Source: Apteryx mantelli
Taxonomy: Eukaryota > Chordata > Aves > Apterygiformes > Apterygidae
Assembly (NCBI RefSeq): GCF_036417845.1
Contig: NC_089981.1
Span: forward strand, 3,055,501-3,119,500
Length of the DNA: 64,000 nucleotides
Direction: 5' to 3'
Shown: in pieces, positions 12,591 to 23,699 of the stretch
Position numbering within the stretch: position 1 is the stretch's first letter
How the letters are laid out: each line of letters starts with the position of its first letter
Made by a program: the position numbers and the translations under genes
The notes under the pieces: model-generated
Databases searched by the model: none
What the model was told of the DNA's origin: nothing
What the model saw: only the letters and a program-made list of their open reading frames with translations

Positions 12591-15500
12591 TGTGAAACTA
12601 GAGCTGCTCATGGATGCAGCTGGGAAGCAAAGCATCAGTGCAAGAGTCAAGCTATAACTCTGGACAGACAGTTCTTGTGTTCTTTATATCGTGAGACTGT
12701 CTGAAGAAGGGAGAAGTAGTGAAAAAGCATTTCCTAAGCCATGACAGTGACAGGTTCTGTGCTGGGAGGGAAGGGGGAAGTGGTTGGAATCTAAGTGACC
12801 ACATACAACAAACTAGACCCTTCCTCAAGAGAGTGATTGGCTGTTTCTCCAGACGTCACATTGAAATGACCATGGCTTTTTTAACAGTGTCTAAATAGCC
12901 CAGCACCAGGATTTGATTTTACAGCACAAGGATTTTATCTGGACCATCAGTCACAGAATTCAGGTGACAATTTTCACCAGCAGATCCACACCAGGCAGTT
13001 GCTGCAAATAGTCCCTGAAATACCAACGAACCCACAAGAAGGTGAGAAAGTCCTGGATGGCTGCAACGATCTTTGCCATTGCCCTCTGTCTCTTGCTTTC
13101 TGCCATGATTTTGGAGAGATGGTGAGGGGAAGGGAGGAGAAAAATAACGGGGGGAAAGGAGCCCCAATATTTTCCTTTCCTGCTGGTTAGAAATTGGCTA
13201 TAGCTACACAATTGTCTTGATCATCTTCAAGATAAGGAGATCTTCATTCTAGGGATCTTTTTTCCAAGAACAAATGCTATTGCATTGCCCTAACTGCCCA
13301 TCCGTCATAGAAGGTGGCATTCTTCAGAGATCAAACACTAGCAGTTTTGGTCTTAGATGATCAATTAAGATCAGCTGAGAAAGCACAACAGCATAACTCT
13401 GTGTCCAGAGAATGAGATGTCTTTGTGGTGTCAAGTTTGTTCAGACTAACAGCTGCCACAAGAACTATACTGTACTCAGCATGCAAACCACAGGAAGGCT
13501 GTTTAATCTCAAGGGAAAGAAAGACCAGCTAGACTGCTGCTGTTTGATGCAGGCTTTCATTAATTAGTTTCATTAAGGAAGTAGACTCAGGTTTTGAATA
13601 TGCTTTGGAGGCAGGAGTCTTACCAAAGGAGTCTACCAAAGTCTTATAAGAGCTATACGAGAATTGTGAGTGACTTTTTCAGCATTCTTTTGCACGGTCT
13701 ATGGAAGTCATAGGATGGTTACTTCACTTGCATTGTATGGAATGCAAAGTTTTTGATGATTCGGCATATCTCCACAGGGCGTCCATTACAACCAGTATGA
13801 CAGTACATGACAGTACATATCAATGGCCCAGGTTGATGCTATTTAGCATTATGAAATCTGATTGAAATGCCTTAGCTAGAAACGTAATCACCTGATGTTC
13901 CCTAAATGGCCAATGGAGAGAGAGGCACCTCCAGAGGATGACCCACATTTCAGGTGGGGTGAATTGCCTTGTGGAGATGATGGCAGCAGGGAGGTAAAAC
14001 CACCGCTTTCTTAATGTGAGCACCTGGTGAGAAGGTTGGAGTGGGCAAAGGCAGAGGTAGGTGCTACTCAAATAGTTGCGTCCTCTTTAAATTGGTTGGC
14101 AAATTGCTTCAGGTCACACAGAGAGGTTGTGGCAGAGGAGTGTGCTGCAACTGGATTCTCCAAAGGGCGGGTAACCACTAACCATCGGGTCTTCCTTTCT
14201 CCTCACAGCAGACTTGGTTCACAGAATTAGCGGCTACTTCAGGTACTTTCTACTGTGGATCAAGTTCTGATAATTTTTCACTGTGGGAGATCTGCTGCCA
14301 CCCCACAACCAGATGGAGAGGAAGTGGACGCAGTCATAAGGCCATATATTTTCAATGGGCTTGCTACAGATGTTCAGGGAGCAGGTAGCCTTGTGAGTGC
14401 TGTTGGGCAAGCAGTAAGCTACTCTACTAAGATAAAGAAACAGAAGGTGAGTTTGGACTCAGATGTTACATGCAGCACTTACCTGCCTGTTCTGAAACAA
14501 ACTGTGCTACAACAGACATTCCTTGCTTTCTGAAAGAGACAATGCTTTTTATTTCCCTTAGTCCGTTTCAGAAGCACATACTTAAATTCTTTCTTGGATC
14601 TAACAGGCTCTAAAGGCTTGATGTTAGAAACACTCGAGGTCTCATAATGGCTGAGGATGGAATCTTCTAGCTCCCTACAAAAGAGTATGCTGCAGTGCCA
14701 GAAGTTCCCTGGGTTCAGTCAACCCTAACAGACACATCCTGCAAGCTGTGGTGATGACATTAAGGGTGCAATTCACCTTACCTGTCTTTAGCCATCCAGA
14801 TGTTAAGCCACTAGGTGAAGCTAGCACCATGGGATGTGTCTGCAGTCAGCAGAGAAAGACAGGCAGCTGACTGTGCACACCTAAGACACCTATCTTAGGG
14901 CCAAAATATTACCCTTGCAGGTGCTCCTAAACCTCCATTAATTCTAATGGTAGCTTTATAAGCTAAGTGCAATGAGACGTTTGTATTCTTAATGGACAAA
15001 GTTAGGTGCAATGGTTCCACTCGGATTCTCAACCAAGCACTGCCGGTGTATATGCCTGTCACAGACTCATGCGGCAAAACTGTCCCCACTGCCCCGGCTA
15101 TCAGCTGGACGAGGAGATTACCTGCATAGTCTTTCCGTGTAGCACTGGAGACAGGGTGGGCTGTTCAGACGAAACAATAATGTTTCAATTTGTCAGATTT
15201 CACCCATTCAGGTAGTCTGTCTCCCCACTTGCTGTGGCATTTGACAAAGGGGTAAGGAACTATTCGTGTCGGTTAGATTATCCCATGATTCACCTCTTCA
15301 CCACTGTCCTTATTTTGACTTGTTTCTCTCTTCTTTTTGACTATCTCCTGCTGTCTTTCATGGCACTTCTCTATCTTGTCACGTCCAAATTAACAGCTGG
15401 CAGGGCGAGTAGGAAAGAGTCACACAGTTTGACCTCATGGGACAAAAATGGAGTGAATTTTATTTCTGGACCTTTGGTTTTGGGGTTTTTTTGGGGGGCA

Positions 15501-16314
15501 ATATTCTCATTCAAATCCCAGTATCATGGGGGAGGGAGCAGGGTGAATTGACAGAACGGTGTGAAACAGTTATTTAAGCCATAATTCCAATGTCATGTGA
15601 GGGTCAGACACTTTCTCCTACACATGGTGCTTAAAATTTCTGAGAAAGAAATTAGTAAGGCCTGACTCTGTCAGACTGAATTATTATCTATATATAAGGC
15701 TCCAGAGGCCAAACCAATCACATTAAACTACATTTCATTAAAATAGAAATCAGTCATCAACATAAAAATCTACCAGCTATTATGACTACTCGACGATGTT
15801 TTCTGGGAGTATGGATAGGAAAAACTCGGTCTGATTTAATGCTACCTTAATTTGTATGTTGATTGTCTACAATTTTTATACACTTTTGACAATACTCATC
15901 TCACCTAATCCTAGCTCTATGAAGCAAAGACAATTATATCTGAGCTAATATCCCTGGGTTCCCTCTTTATTAAGACAGGAAAATGAGGAACTTTTTGGGT
16001 ATGATCAATCTGAGCTAATATTGCTTTATTTTAACGTACTTGTTCCCACCACTGGCTGTAAAAGGATCCTCAAGAAATAAGTTCAAAAAGAGACACATAC
16101 GTTGTAATCTAGCTTTTCCTACATGCCACACACAATTTGGCCTCAGATACGGTGTTTTAAATGACACATAGAAGCTCTGGGCTCCAAGTCCAAACACAGC
16201 AATCCTTCCCTGAATCTACCTCTGGCTACAAAGAGCTGGAAAGGCATTGCAAACACCACCAGATGATCAGGAGAGAAAGTCACACGAGCTACCACCTCTG
16301 TGCTCTCTGCTTAC
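12591..16314. other. Non-coding interval upstream of MRGPR-A
   Basis: Duplicated in B at 30297-33770. No protein gene is recognised. A candidate small exon exists around 14210-14240, where TTTCTCCTCACAG precedes about 30 bases ending in CAG|GTACTT; it could be a 5' non-coding exon of the MRGPR gene, but this is weak inference. Positions about 15562-15829 are absent from B. Confidence 0.5.
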
Positions 16315-16316
16315 AG
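16301..16316 (+). promoter_or_regulatory. Candidate 3' splice site before MRGPR-A
   Basis: The sequence TGCTCTCTGCTTACAG (AG at 16315-16316) is a good pyrimidine tract plus acceptor, 56 bases upstream of the chosen ATG. MRGPR genes commonly have a non-coding first exon spliced to a single coding exon, so this supports the start at 16373 rather than the in-frame upstream ATG at 16247, which lies in the putative intron. Confidence 0.5.
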
Positions 16317-16372
16317 GTCTGTGTGAAATCAGAGACAGTGACAGATCAGTACTTCACAGTGAAGCCCTCATT

Positions 16373-17326
16373 ATGAGTGCTAAAACTACATCAACCTTCC
16401 TTCCAAATACAACCAGCCTGGCTGAAGGGGCTAATTACAGTGGGACTGTGCAAAAGGCAGAGCCGTCATATGCTCTCCTCAAGTTCATGGAGAGCTTCTG
16501 CCTCATCAGCTCTGCCTCTGGCATGGTGGGAAATGGCACGGTCCTTTGGTACCTTGGCTTCCGCATCCGGAGGAACTGCTTCACTGTCTGCATCCTGAAC
16601 GTGGCTGCCGCTGACTTTGGCTACCTGCTCTGCATTGCCATTGAAACAGTTCAGTACCTGATGCACTTTAATGTGGGAGTGCAGTTTGGGATATTCCTCT
16701 TCCTGGATCTTTTCACGTACGGGACTGGCTTGTATCTCCTGACAGCCATCAGCATTGAGAGGTGCCTGTCTGTCCTCTGTCCCATCTGGTGCCGAAGCCA
16801 TCGCCCAAAGCACTTGTCCGGCATCATCTCCGGCCTGCTCTGGAGCCTCTCGCTGCTGCTGAACATGCTGGGGTAAGTTTCTAGCACTGTTCGCCCCTCT
16901 AGCAACTGCCACATACTCCTCATCACCATTGGAGTCCTGGACTTCCTCTTCTGCACGCCCCTCATGCTGGTATTCAGCCTCACCCTCTTCCTCAAAGTCA
17001 ACTGCAGCTCCCAGCACCTCCAAACAGGCAGGCTCTTCACCCTGATTATGCTCACCGTCCTCTTCTTCCTCATTTTTGCTGTTCCGCTGAGCATCCTGAT
17101 CCTCTTTGACTTCTGGGGCTATAAATTTCTCTACTCCCCAGAGTTTGGTTTTGTGCTGTCCTGCATCAATAGCAGCCTCAGTCCAGCTCTTTACTTCATC
17201 GTGGGCAGCTGCAGGGATCGGAGGATTCAGCTCACCCTCAGGCTGGCCTTCCAGAGGGCCTTTAAAGATTCAGCAGATGACAAAGATGAACGGGAAAGCC
17301 ACAAAACAATAACTATGCCCTCTTAA
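16373..17326 (+). pseudogene. MAS-related GPCR (MRGPR-like), copy A, premature stop
   Basis: This is a rhodopsin-family receptor of the MAS/MRGPR group, a plasma-membrane GPCR family involved in sensory or peptide signalling. Its 318 codons include N-glycosylation sites (NTT, NYS) in the N-terminus, GNG in TM1, and the diagnostic block GLYLLTAISIERCLSVLCP at TM3/loop 2. TM5 has FTPL-like CTPLMLVFSLTLF, TM6 has FFLIFAVPLSI, and TM7 has INSSLSPALYFIVGS. The tail RAFKDSADDKDER resembles the MAS1 tail. Codon 168 (16874-16876), in extracellular loop 2, is TAA. The frame is otherwise uninterrupted on both sides, so this one nonsense codon is the only disabling lesion. The TM7 NPxxY asparagine is serine (SPALY), another departure from the family. 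The same stop is in copy B, so it predates the duplication or was spread by conversion. Confidence 0.88.
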
Positions 17327-18644
17327 ATTCATCCCTTCTTTTGCCTGAACACCTTCTGCATTGGAGACAAAAGGAAAGAGAGAGGAAGACTATGAAGATT
17401 CCTTTAAACCATTGGACTCTAGAAATCGGGGCGGGGGGGGGGGAGAAGTGAATATAAGGCTTTAATTTAGGGTTATCCCAAGCCATGTTGCTAGTCTGCT
17501 ACATTAAGCCCATATTCAAATGCCCTTTGTTCATTTAGACTCCTGCACAATATGGCATGAGAAGCAGGCTGCATAGCTTTCTAACTCTGCTTACTGTCAC
17601 TGTCCTTGGGTGCTAAATTTTTTAAACACCATCTTGAAATGTGTCAGCTTGGTCTTTGTTTGCTTCTTGCTTTCAACCTTCACGCTAATTGAGAGCAAAA
17701 ATCTCAGCTCCTTCTCCATCAATTTTCTTGCTCCTAAAGCCATTGCATAGATCACATATTGTCAAGAGTGTCTGGTCAAAAATAATTTCAAAAACAATTA
17801 TTTTTGGCAATAAACCATATAAGGGATCTCTCCCCACCCCTCAACATTCATTTTTGGAAAAAAAAAAAGGTTTTCTAAAAGAAACGTGGAAGGAAGAATG
17901 ACCGCAATGTATTGAAGGAAGGGAGAGCTATATGGGTATGCATGTTCTCCTCTGCTTGAGTGCTTTCCCCCAGGTGTCTGCCTGGATGCTGTCCCTGCTT
18001 ACCAGAAGGAACAGGCCAACCTCCCTCCAGCCACAAACTGAAAGCTCTCCCTGAAAAAGGAAGAGATTCAGGGTGAGGCAGGGTGCAGGCTGTGAAAATA
18101 CAAATGAAAAAAGGGATGTGAGTGTGTCAGAGTTCAAAGGAAGGAATCCTAAGGGAATAATGAAGAGAGTTCCCCTGCTGCCACAAAACTCCCACCATCT
18201 GTGGGGCACAGGACTGTGTAGGAAGTTCCTCCGGGCAGAGAGAAGGGAAGACTGACAAATTCCCGTCCCAAAGAAGCCACTAGAGGTAAGAGAGAACTTG
18301 GCTAGCCCTGACCTTGAAAAGGAGGTAGCAGGAGGTGCAGTGGGTCGACCACCTGATTTGCTGGCAAAGGTTGCTGGGTAGAGCCAAGCCCCCTTGCAGG
18401 CCAGAAGCACTCCTGTAAAACAGCAGCAAGCTGGGGAGGCAGTGAGGCTCTATCAGACACACAAGAGCCTGCGGGGGCAGCGAAGGAAGGCACACAGCAG
18501 GCGGTCCCCTTCTCCTGGAGTCTGCTCCAAAGACCCGCGAGGGCCCTGTGAAAACCTGGCCAGAAGTAATCCAGAACATCTTCTGGAGGATCAGAGGGAG
18601 AATACAGGCAGGATCGACCTGTCAAGGACATCATCTCACTCCTC
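17327..18644. other. Non-coding 3' flank of MRGPR-A to unit junction
   Basis: Contains a short poly-G run near 17430 and ends at the A/B tandem junction. Long minus-strand open frames (17928-18410, 18302-18634) are partly altered in B and have no recognisable domain, so they are not annotated as genes. Confidence 0.5.
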
Positions 18645-18656
18645 TTATTCCTCTTA
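18637..18656 (+). other. Tandem junction between units A and B
   Basis: Unit A's terminal CATCTCACTC is followed by CTCTTATTCCTCTT, which is where the copy of position 606 begins. Unit B's matching end at 36083 instead continues into unique sequence. Short CCTCTT repeats at the breakpoint are compatible with microhomology-mediated or unequal-exchange joining. Confidence 0.75.
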
Positions 18657-18761
18657 ATGCCAGGAGAAGCCTAGACCTGAGACTGAGACAGCTCTAAGGT
18701 GTCTAAAGGTAAAAGCCACAATACTACCCCAAAGGCTTGGGTTTGACTGGTGACAATATGC

Positions 18762-19229
18762 TCACATCCTTTGGACTGACAATTTCCAAAGAAAGATGAG
18801 AGCTACATATAACTTTGAATTTCGTTTCAGTTCTATTCTGAACAGCCACGCCAAAAATAGAACAACATTCCTGAAAAGTCCCTCCTGAACACTTCTCTTT
18901 GCCTCCCCATGGTTGAGATGGACCCCAAAGAGCTGTGCTATGCAGCCCACAAAAGAGATGGTCTTCTTTTCAGCAAGAAGGTGATAAATGAGTTTGGGAA
19001 CTGTGACAGTAGAGTAACTGATATCTACAAAGGACAAGCAGCTCAGGAAGAAGCATGGGGTGGGAGAGTCCAGCTGTTGACTGTTCTGTATAGTGCTGAT
19101 GATAAGCAGGTTTCCAAGAATAACAGTGGCATAGAAGACTAAGAAGAATGTGAAGCATACTTTTGCTAATGCATCATCTTGTGTGAGTCCCTGGAAGATA
19201 AACTCTGTCACATTGTTCTTGTTCTTCAC
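18762..19229 (-). pseudogene. Olfactory receptor OR1-B, internal deletion and lost start
   Basis: This is the B copy of OR1. Receptor homology covers only 18915-19229: N-terminus, TM1, TM2 and the beginning of TM3, to the GVHL sequence. It then breaks into about 75 bases of other sequence (18839-18914) before rejoining the common 3' flank. TM3 to TM7 are gone. In addition, the MYMK start of copy A reads TYVK here, so both initiator methionines are lost. The frame happens to stay open to a stop at 18762, but no receptor can be made. The breakpoints differ from those in copy A. Confidence 0.9.
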
Positions 19230-20935
19230 ATACGTCACGTAGACAGGACCTGAAGCACAGAATAAAGCCACCTGTGATGGCATTAGAAACACAGTGTTAT
19301 CAGTACACATCCATGTCGATCACTGGTATGTTCAATATCAATGTATTCCCTTTTATGTCTTTTGGGGAAAGTTTCCTTTCAAAGTCAATGCTTCTCTCAA
19401 GGAGTGACAGTTGATATCTGACTCAGAATGTATTACTGAAGTGTGTATTAGTGAGCTCCACTTATTTGCTTGAGGGAGTTGGTGGAAATATCCTCCAGAT
19501 TCATATTTCTGATCTTTGCCCCTTTTAAAAAGGAAGACTACCTACTAGGTTACCTAAACATCCACTTTTGAAGTGTTGATTTGGAAATGAAAAAGTGACT
19601 GAGAAGGATAGTGCATGTTTTGATTTGAGTCTCAACACACTAGTCATCCCCTAAGGAATTCTGCTCAAGCAGTGAATGTACCTTCTTTTTCAACCCTCTG
19701 AGGGAATTCAACAGAACTAGTCCTTGCTATTGCTCTCTGACTCTGGTAGAATGTCCATGCATTTTTGTGCAACCATCAGTGTTCACATCATGACACAAGG
19801 CAGCTGCCTAATTAACATCACTTCAGCTATCAGTGTAGATCCTTCTGGAGGAGGTAAAGTGGACACCTACCTCATGTCTGTTTAGCAGAGATGTGCCTTT
19901 AGGCACAAATTGTCTTTAAGGTGCCCTAAGTGAAATCAGACCATGTTCAAGGCATGCCAGGAAACCTGAAGCAGGAGAGTCATTGTCCTATATGTGCTGT
20001 ACTGGGCTACATCTTGTGTGGATTGGTTCCAGTTATTGCTCATGAGTTTCTGGGTTGCGACCTCAGTCTCCAAAAGAGCGGGCTTGTATTTCCTCAGACC
20101 ACCTTTCACACAGTACATGGGTGAATACTGGAGATAATCTGCATTAACGATGTGTCAGTAAGGTTTTTGTACACCTCAGCCAAGTTCTGGACTAGGCATG
20201 GAAACCCCCATAAACACACCTGTGATGCCCCTGGGGTAATAAATACACCGCTGCTGAATCTCCTTTATTCACCAACACCCTTGTATTCACCTTTGCTGCA
20301 CTCTAGTGCAGTACGCAAGAATCACTAGTGTTCCGTTTCTACACTGAAAAGACAGAGGGCAAGAGCTGCATAACAATGTCCACAATACTGGCAAGTCCTT
20401 TGGGATCTTAATCCCAAAGTTAAGAATGAGTACATAGGAAGTGCTGCAGCTACCTATTGACTCCTTGACTCTGTAACACCAGAAACTTCCTTTTGACAGA
20501 TATTTCTGGAAATGGCATATAACTGAAAAATAAGCAAAGAAGACACCAATTAAAAGAAAGGGTAAAAAAAAATTGAGTTCTTTCTAATTCATAAAATGCA
20601 CCTCACAAAAGTCACTCAACAATAACGCCTCTTTTCAAAGGCAGGATTTCATAGTCATGCTTGAACAAAACAAAGAAGCAAGATCAGAAAACTTACACAG
20701 TTTATATTTGCTAGTCTCCAACAGTTTGCCTGCTATTCTCCTCTGATGACCTTCTCGGACCACTTCAGGCAGTTTCATCAAAACCTCTCAGCTCCAAGCT
20801 GCTTCTTATGTGTCACGAGAGCAGTCCACATCTCTGCCAGGGCTGAAAACTGCAGAGGATGAAACGGACAGCCTGAATGTCTAGCTCCATTTCTCATTCT
20901 GCTAAAACAACTTCCAAGAGCATCTGCAAGAACAA

Positions 20936-20987
<52 letters not shown>
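20936..20987 (+). repeat. CT dinucleotide microsatellite, unit B
   Basis: About 52 bp of nearly pure CT with one TTT interruption. The unit A equivalent (3512-3523) is only about 12 bp, so the tract expanded after duplication. It creates an artefactual Leu-Ser repeat frame. Confidence 0.95.
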
Positions 20988-20988
<1 letters not shown>

Positions 20989-21711
20989 GATGGGGAAGTT
21001 GTGGCAGAAATATTTCAAGTAAATTGCACAGCAGAAGCACAAGCTTACCAGAAGCAATGAGATTGCAGAGGCATGTGAAGTTTTCTTTGTCAGAAAGAAT
21101 CAGTGGACAGGGAGCTAAAATATGTATTTTGGACAGCTATTAGAGTAATCTCTACAGGGTGACTCTGGAGCGTGATCACCTAGACAATGTCACATTGTGT
21201 GGAGGTTTGCTTGCTTTCTTGCTTGCTTTCCAATGCTGTCCAGATAAATGGACTTCATTTAGTATTATCGATGTGCTTCTTTTGGAAACATTTCTATTTA
21301 AAATCAATGTCACGGCTGACCATTTGCCAGAGTTTGTGTTCACATTACCCTTGCAATCAAACATTTTTTGAGTAAAGATGTCTCTTATACGTCTCAGATA
21401 TTTTTTCCCTTCCAAGACAATATTTCACATATGCTTTCTTCTTTCTTAACTTGCTCTTACCATTGCATGCTTGCAGCATAACTAAATATCAGAACTGTGC
21501 TATATGACTGTTGGCACTTAGACATCTGGTCTGTACAAGTTTGAAACAAGAAGTAAACGAGGAAATTATTTCAAGACTTTAAAAAAGTTTGTGGTCAGGC
21601 CTCACTACTTGCCAGGTATTTTTACTCAGAGAATGCAAAATATAGAAGCAGCTGGTTAGTCCTCATATTAAGTCATTATAAGAATCTGGGCCAATGTGTA
21701 GAGGAATCAAA

Positions 21712-21743
21712 TGTTGTTTTTGTTGTTGTTGTTGTTGTTGTTG
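21712..21743 (+). repeat. GTT trinucleotide microsatellite, unit B
   Basis: About ten GTT copies with one GTTTTT interruption, expanded relative to 4251-4267 in unit A. Confidence 0.85.
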
Positions 21744-22870
21744 ACGCTTTCTGTAAACTATGGTCCCACTGTTGCCTGCTAGCACCCGGCAGCCAGAAGA
21801 GAAATCTGAAAAATCATGGCGTTCTTCCCCAAAACATTTAGAAAAAAAACAAACAGTTTTTAAATTAGAAGCCTTAGCTTGAACTGGCCATGTGCCCTAA
21901 CCCCTCAGCAGTTTCAGTATGAAGGGGGTCAGTGGGCCCCATCTGTCTTTCTACCTGCCCCACACAGGGTGAGACAGAGCAACCTCTGAAGGCGCCTGTC
22001 CCTCTCTGTTGACAGTGGTGCTGAGCTAGAAAACTGTCCTTCATTGCATGAAGAATTTAGACTGCTACAAATAGGTGGGGCTGGTCCCACCTTTAGCTGT
22101 GTCCACAGAGTGTGAATGCTGGGTGAGGGACATGCTGGCCCAGGCCTGAGGGACACTATCCCTCTAAGCCTTGAGAATCAGGATTTATCCCAGTTCCGTC
22201 CTGCTGGCTGCCATCCACATGACCCAGCACGGTGAGGAGAAGACACTGAGACGTCCGCAGTGTACTGGTGCATGCCTGTGAAATGGGAACCCACTCTACC
22301 ACCCCCTGCATAGAGCAGAGGACATTCGGGGAAGCAGAGCATTTCTGACATTGTCCCACGGTTTGGTCCGTAGATCTGCTGCTCTCCTGTGCAGGGAACA
22401 CCTTCTTATCTTGAGTCACACTTAAGCCATGTTAAGGTGCAACACAAGTGCAAGCCAGTGTTTATAGGGAACGTGAAGTGAAGGAAGAAAAAAGAAAGTG
22501 CTTTAGTTACTTTCAGAGTGCATTACACAGATGTCTTTCTCCCTCACGCAGCTCATTTGCTCTTTTCCTCCTGGCAAGGTAGGAGTCAGGGTCCCGTGGC
22601 TCCTCGTGGCTCCTTTGGCCTTGTGGAGAACCTTAGCTGCTACAACTAACCTCCCTGTGGCAGCTTTGGCTGGCTCTGAGATGATTTAATCTTCCATCTT
22701 CACATTTCTTCTCTTCCCTCCTGCAGGAGTAGCTGCTCCAGCTATTCCCTTGGAATACATGTTTCTTCCTTTGCCTGGGCCTGTAGATGTGCCCTGTTGG
22801 GCTAGGAGTTATCCTGCGTACAGGAATTATTCCCAAACAACTCTTTTTTTTCACTGACACATAAAATTGT

Positions 22871-22910
22871 GCCCCCAAATGCTTTCTTTGCCCCCAAATG
22901 CTTTCTTTGG
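22871..22910 (+). repeat. 20-bp local tandem duplication, unit B only
   Basis: The sequence GCCCCCAAATGCTTTCTTTG occurs twice back-to-back here, while unit A has a single copy near 5396. This is a small replication-slippage event after the unit duplication. Confidence 0.8.
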
Positions 22911-23212
22911 TGGCGACAATTTCTTACAGTGAGCAATTTATCTTTCACTTGGATCTTTGATTCTCCATTAGTAATAAACATTAAAATGCAAAATCTGAGG
23001 CAGAGATGAAGGGCAGAGGGGATGGCTAGGAAGGAGGGCATTAGTGAAAGGTGAACTACTGCAGAAAGGCAGAGAGTTGCACTGGAATGGGAAGGGGAGA
23101 AGCTTCTCCTCATATCATCTGCATCAGCAAATGACCCAGCCAGCATCTAATATCAGCAGTTTAATTGCTAACCCATGGATTCAGCATATGACAATGCAGT
23201 ACTCCTAAGAAG

Positions 23213-23427
23213 GCATTTACTCCAAAGTAAAGGGGAAGGAAGCCTTTGGCACAATTGCTTCCAGCAGCAGGTGACCAACAGCCCTTGCAGACACCTTGGG
23301 CCATCGTTTCCTAGCTGAGTAGATTACAGAGTAGATGGAGTTTGTCTGACGGAAAGTTTACACCCGGGAGAGCTCGGACTAATGGGATGCTCTGCCTGGA
23401 ACACATTTTAATATTTTTGACAGCATT
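23213..23427. other. 210-bp segment present only in unit B, GCATT-flanked
   Basis: The segment between 23218 and 23427 has no counterpart in unit A near 5720. It is bracketed by GCATT at 23213-23217 and 23423-23427, and A retains one GCATT. This fits either a 5-bp microhomology deletion in A or an insertion with a 5-bp target duplication in B. No mobile-element ends are visible, so deletion in A is favoured. Confidence 0.65.
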
Positions 23428-23699
23428 CATGTATTTATTTGCTGGTGTCTCAGCAGTGCTTGGAAGCCCCAGTCCTGGGCCTGTGCTATTCAAAAAGAGA
23501 ACATAAAGGGAATCCCTGCTAGTCACAGAGTTTACAATGCCATTCCAATCAAAACATGAACTTTCAGCGTCTTCCTAATTACTGCAACAGCTAAAACCAA
23601 GCTTTTCTTCAAAAGGGAGCTTTCAGTAAATTTTCCAAAATGGAATTATAGTGAGAGAGACTTGATTTTCTCAGCTCCTGAGAAAATGTTACCACAGTT

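Larger units (their letters stand above)
606..18644 (+). repeat. Segmental duplication unit A (about 18 kb)
   Basis: The whole interval is repeated head-to-tail as 18645-36083. Collinear landmarks are the OR1 relic (800 vs 18839), OR2 (5997 vs 23700), a ~50-bp minisatellite (11890 vs 29596) and the MRGPR-like gene (16373 vs 33829). Identity is mostly about 97-99% by eye, interrupted by a few indels of about 200-400 bp. The unit ends at the TCATCTCACTC motif, after which A runs into B while B runs into unrelated sequence at 36084. It is unclear which unit is ancestral: A keeps more of OR1, B keeps OR2 intact. Confidence 0.93.
19311..23699. other. Non-coding interval between OR1-B and OR2-B
   Basis: Counterpart of 1684-5996. 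No gene recognised. It contains the CT and GTT microsatellites, a 20-bp local tandem duplication (about 22871-22910), and the 210-bp B-only segment. Confidence 0.6.

Noticed and set aside
14210-14240. Small exon-like sequence with acceptor and donor consensus upstream of MRGPR-A
   Set aside because: Only splice-site-like strings support it; no transcript evidence, and such matches are common by chance.
15234-15551. 105-codon frame with a hydrophobic stretch, present in both units
   Set aside because: The hydrophobic segment comes from a T-rich run. No recognisable family, and adjacent sequence is non-coding.
16466-17094. Long open frames antisense to the MRGPR gene (185 and 147 codons)
   Set aside because: They are shadows of a GC-balanced GPCR coding exon; the sense strand carries clear MAS/MRGPR motifs.
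17928-18410. 160-codon minus-strand frame near the unit end
   Set aside because: Frame extent and sequence change between copies (185 codons with different ends in B), and no domain is seen.
20877-21143. Frame with a Leu-Ser repeat
   Set aside because: It is translated from the CT microsatellite and is an artefact.
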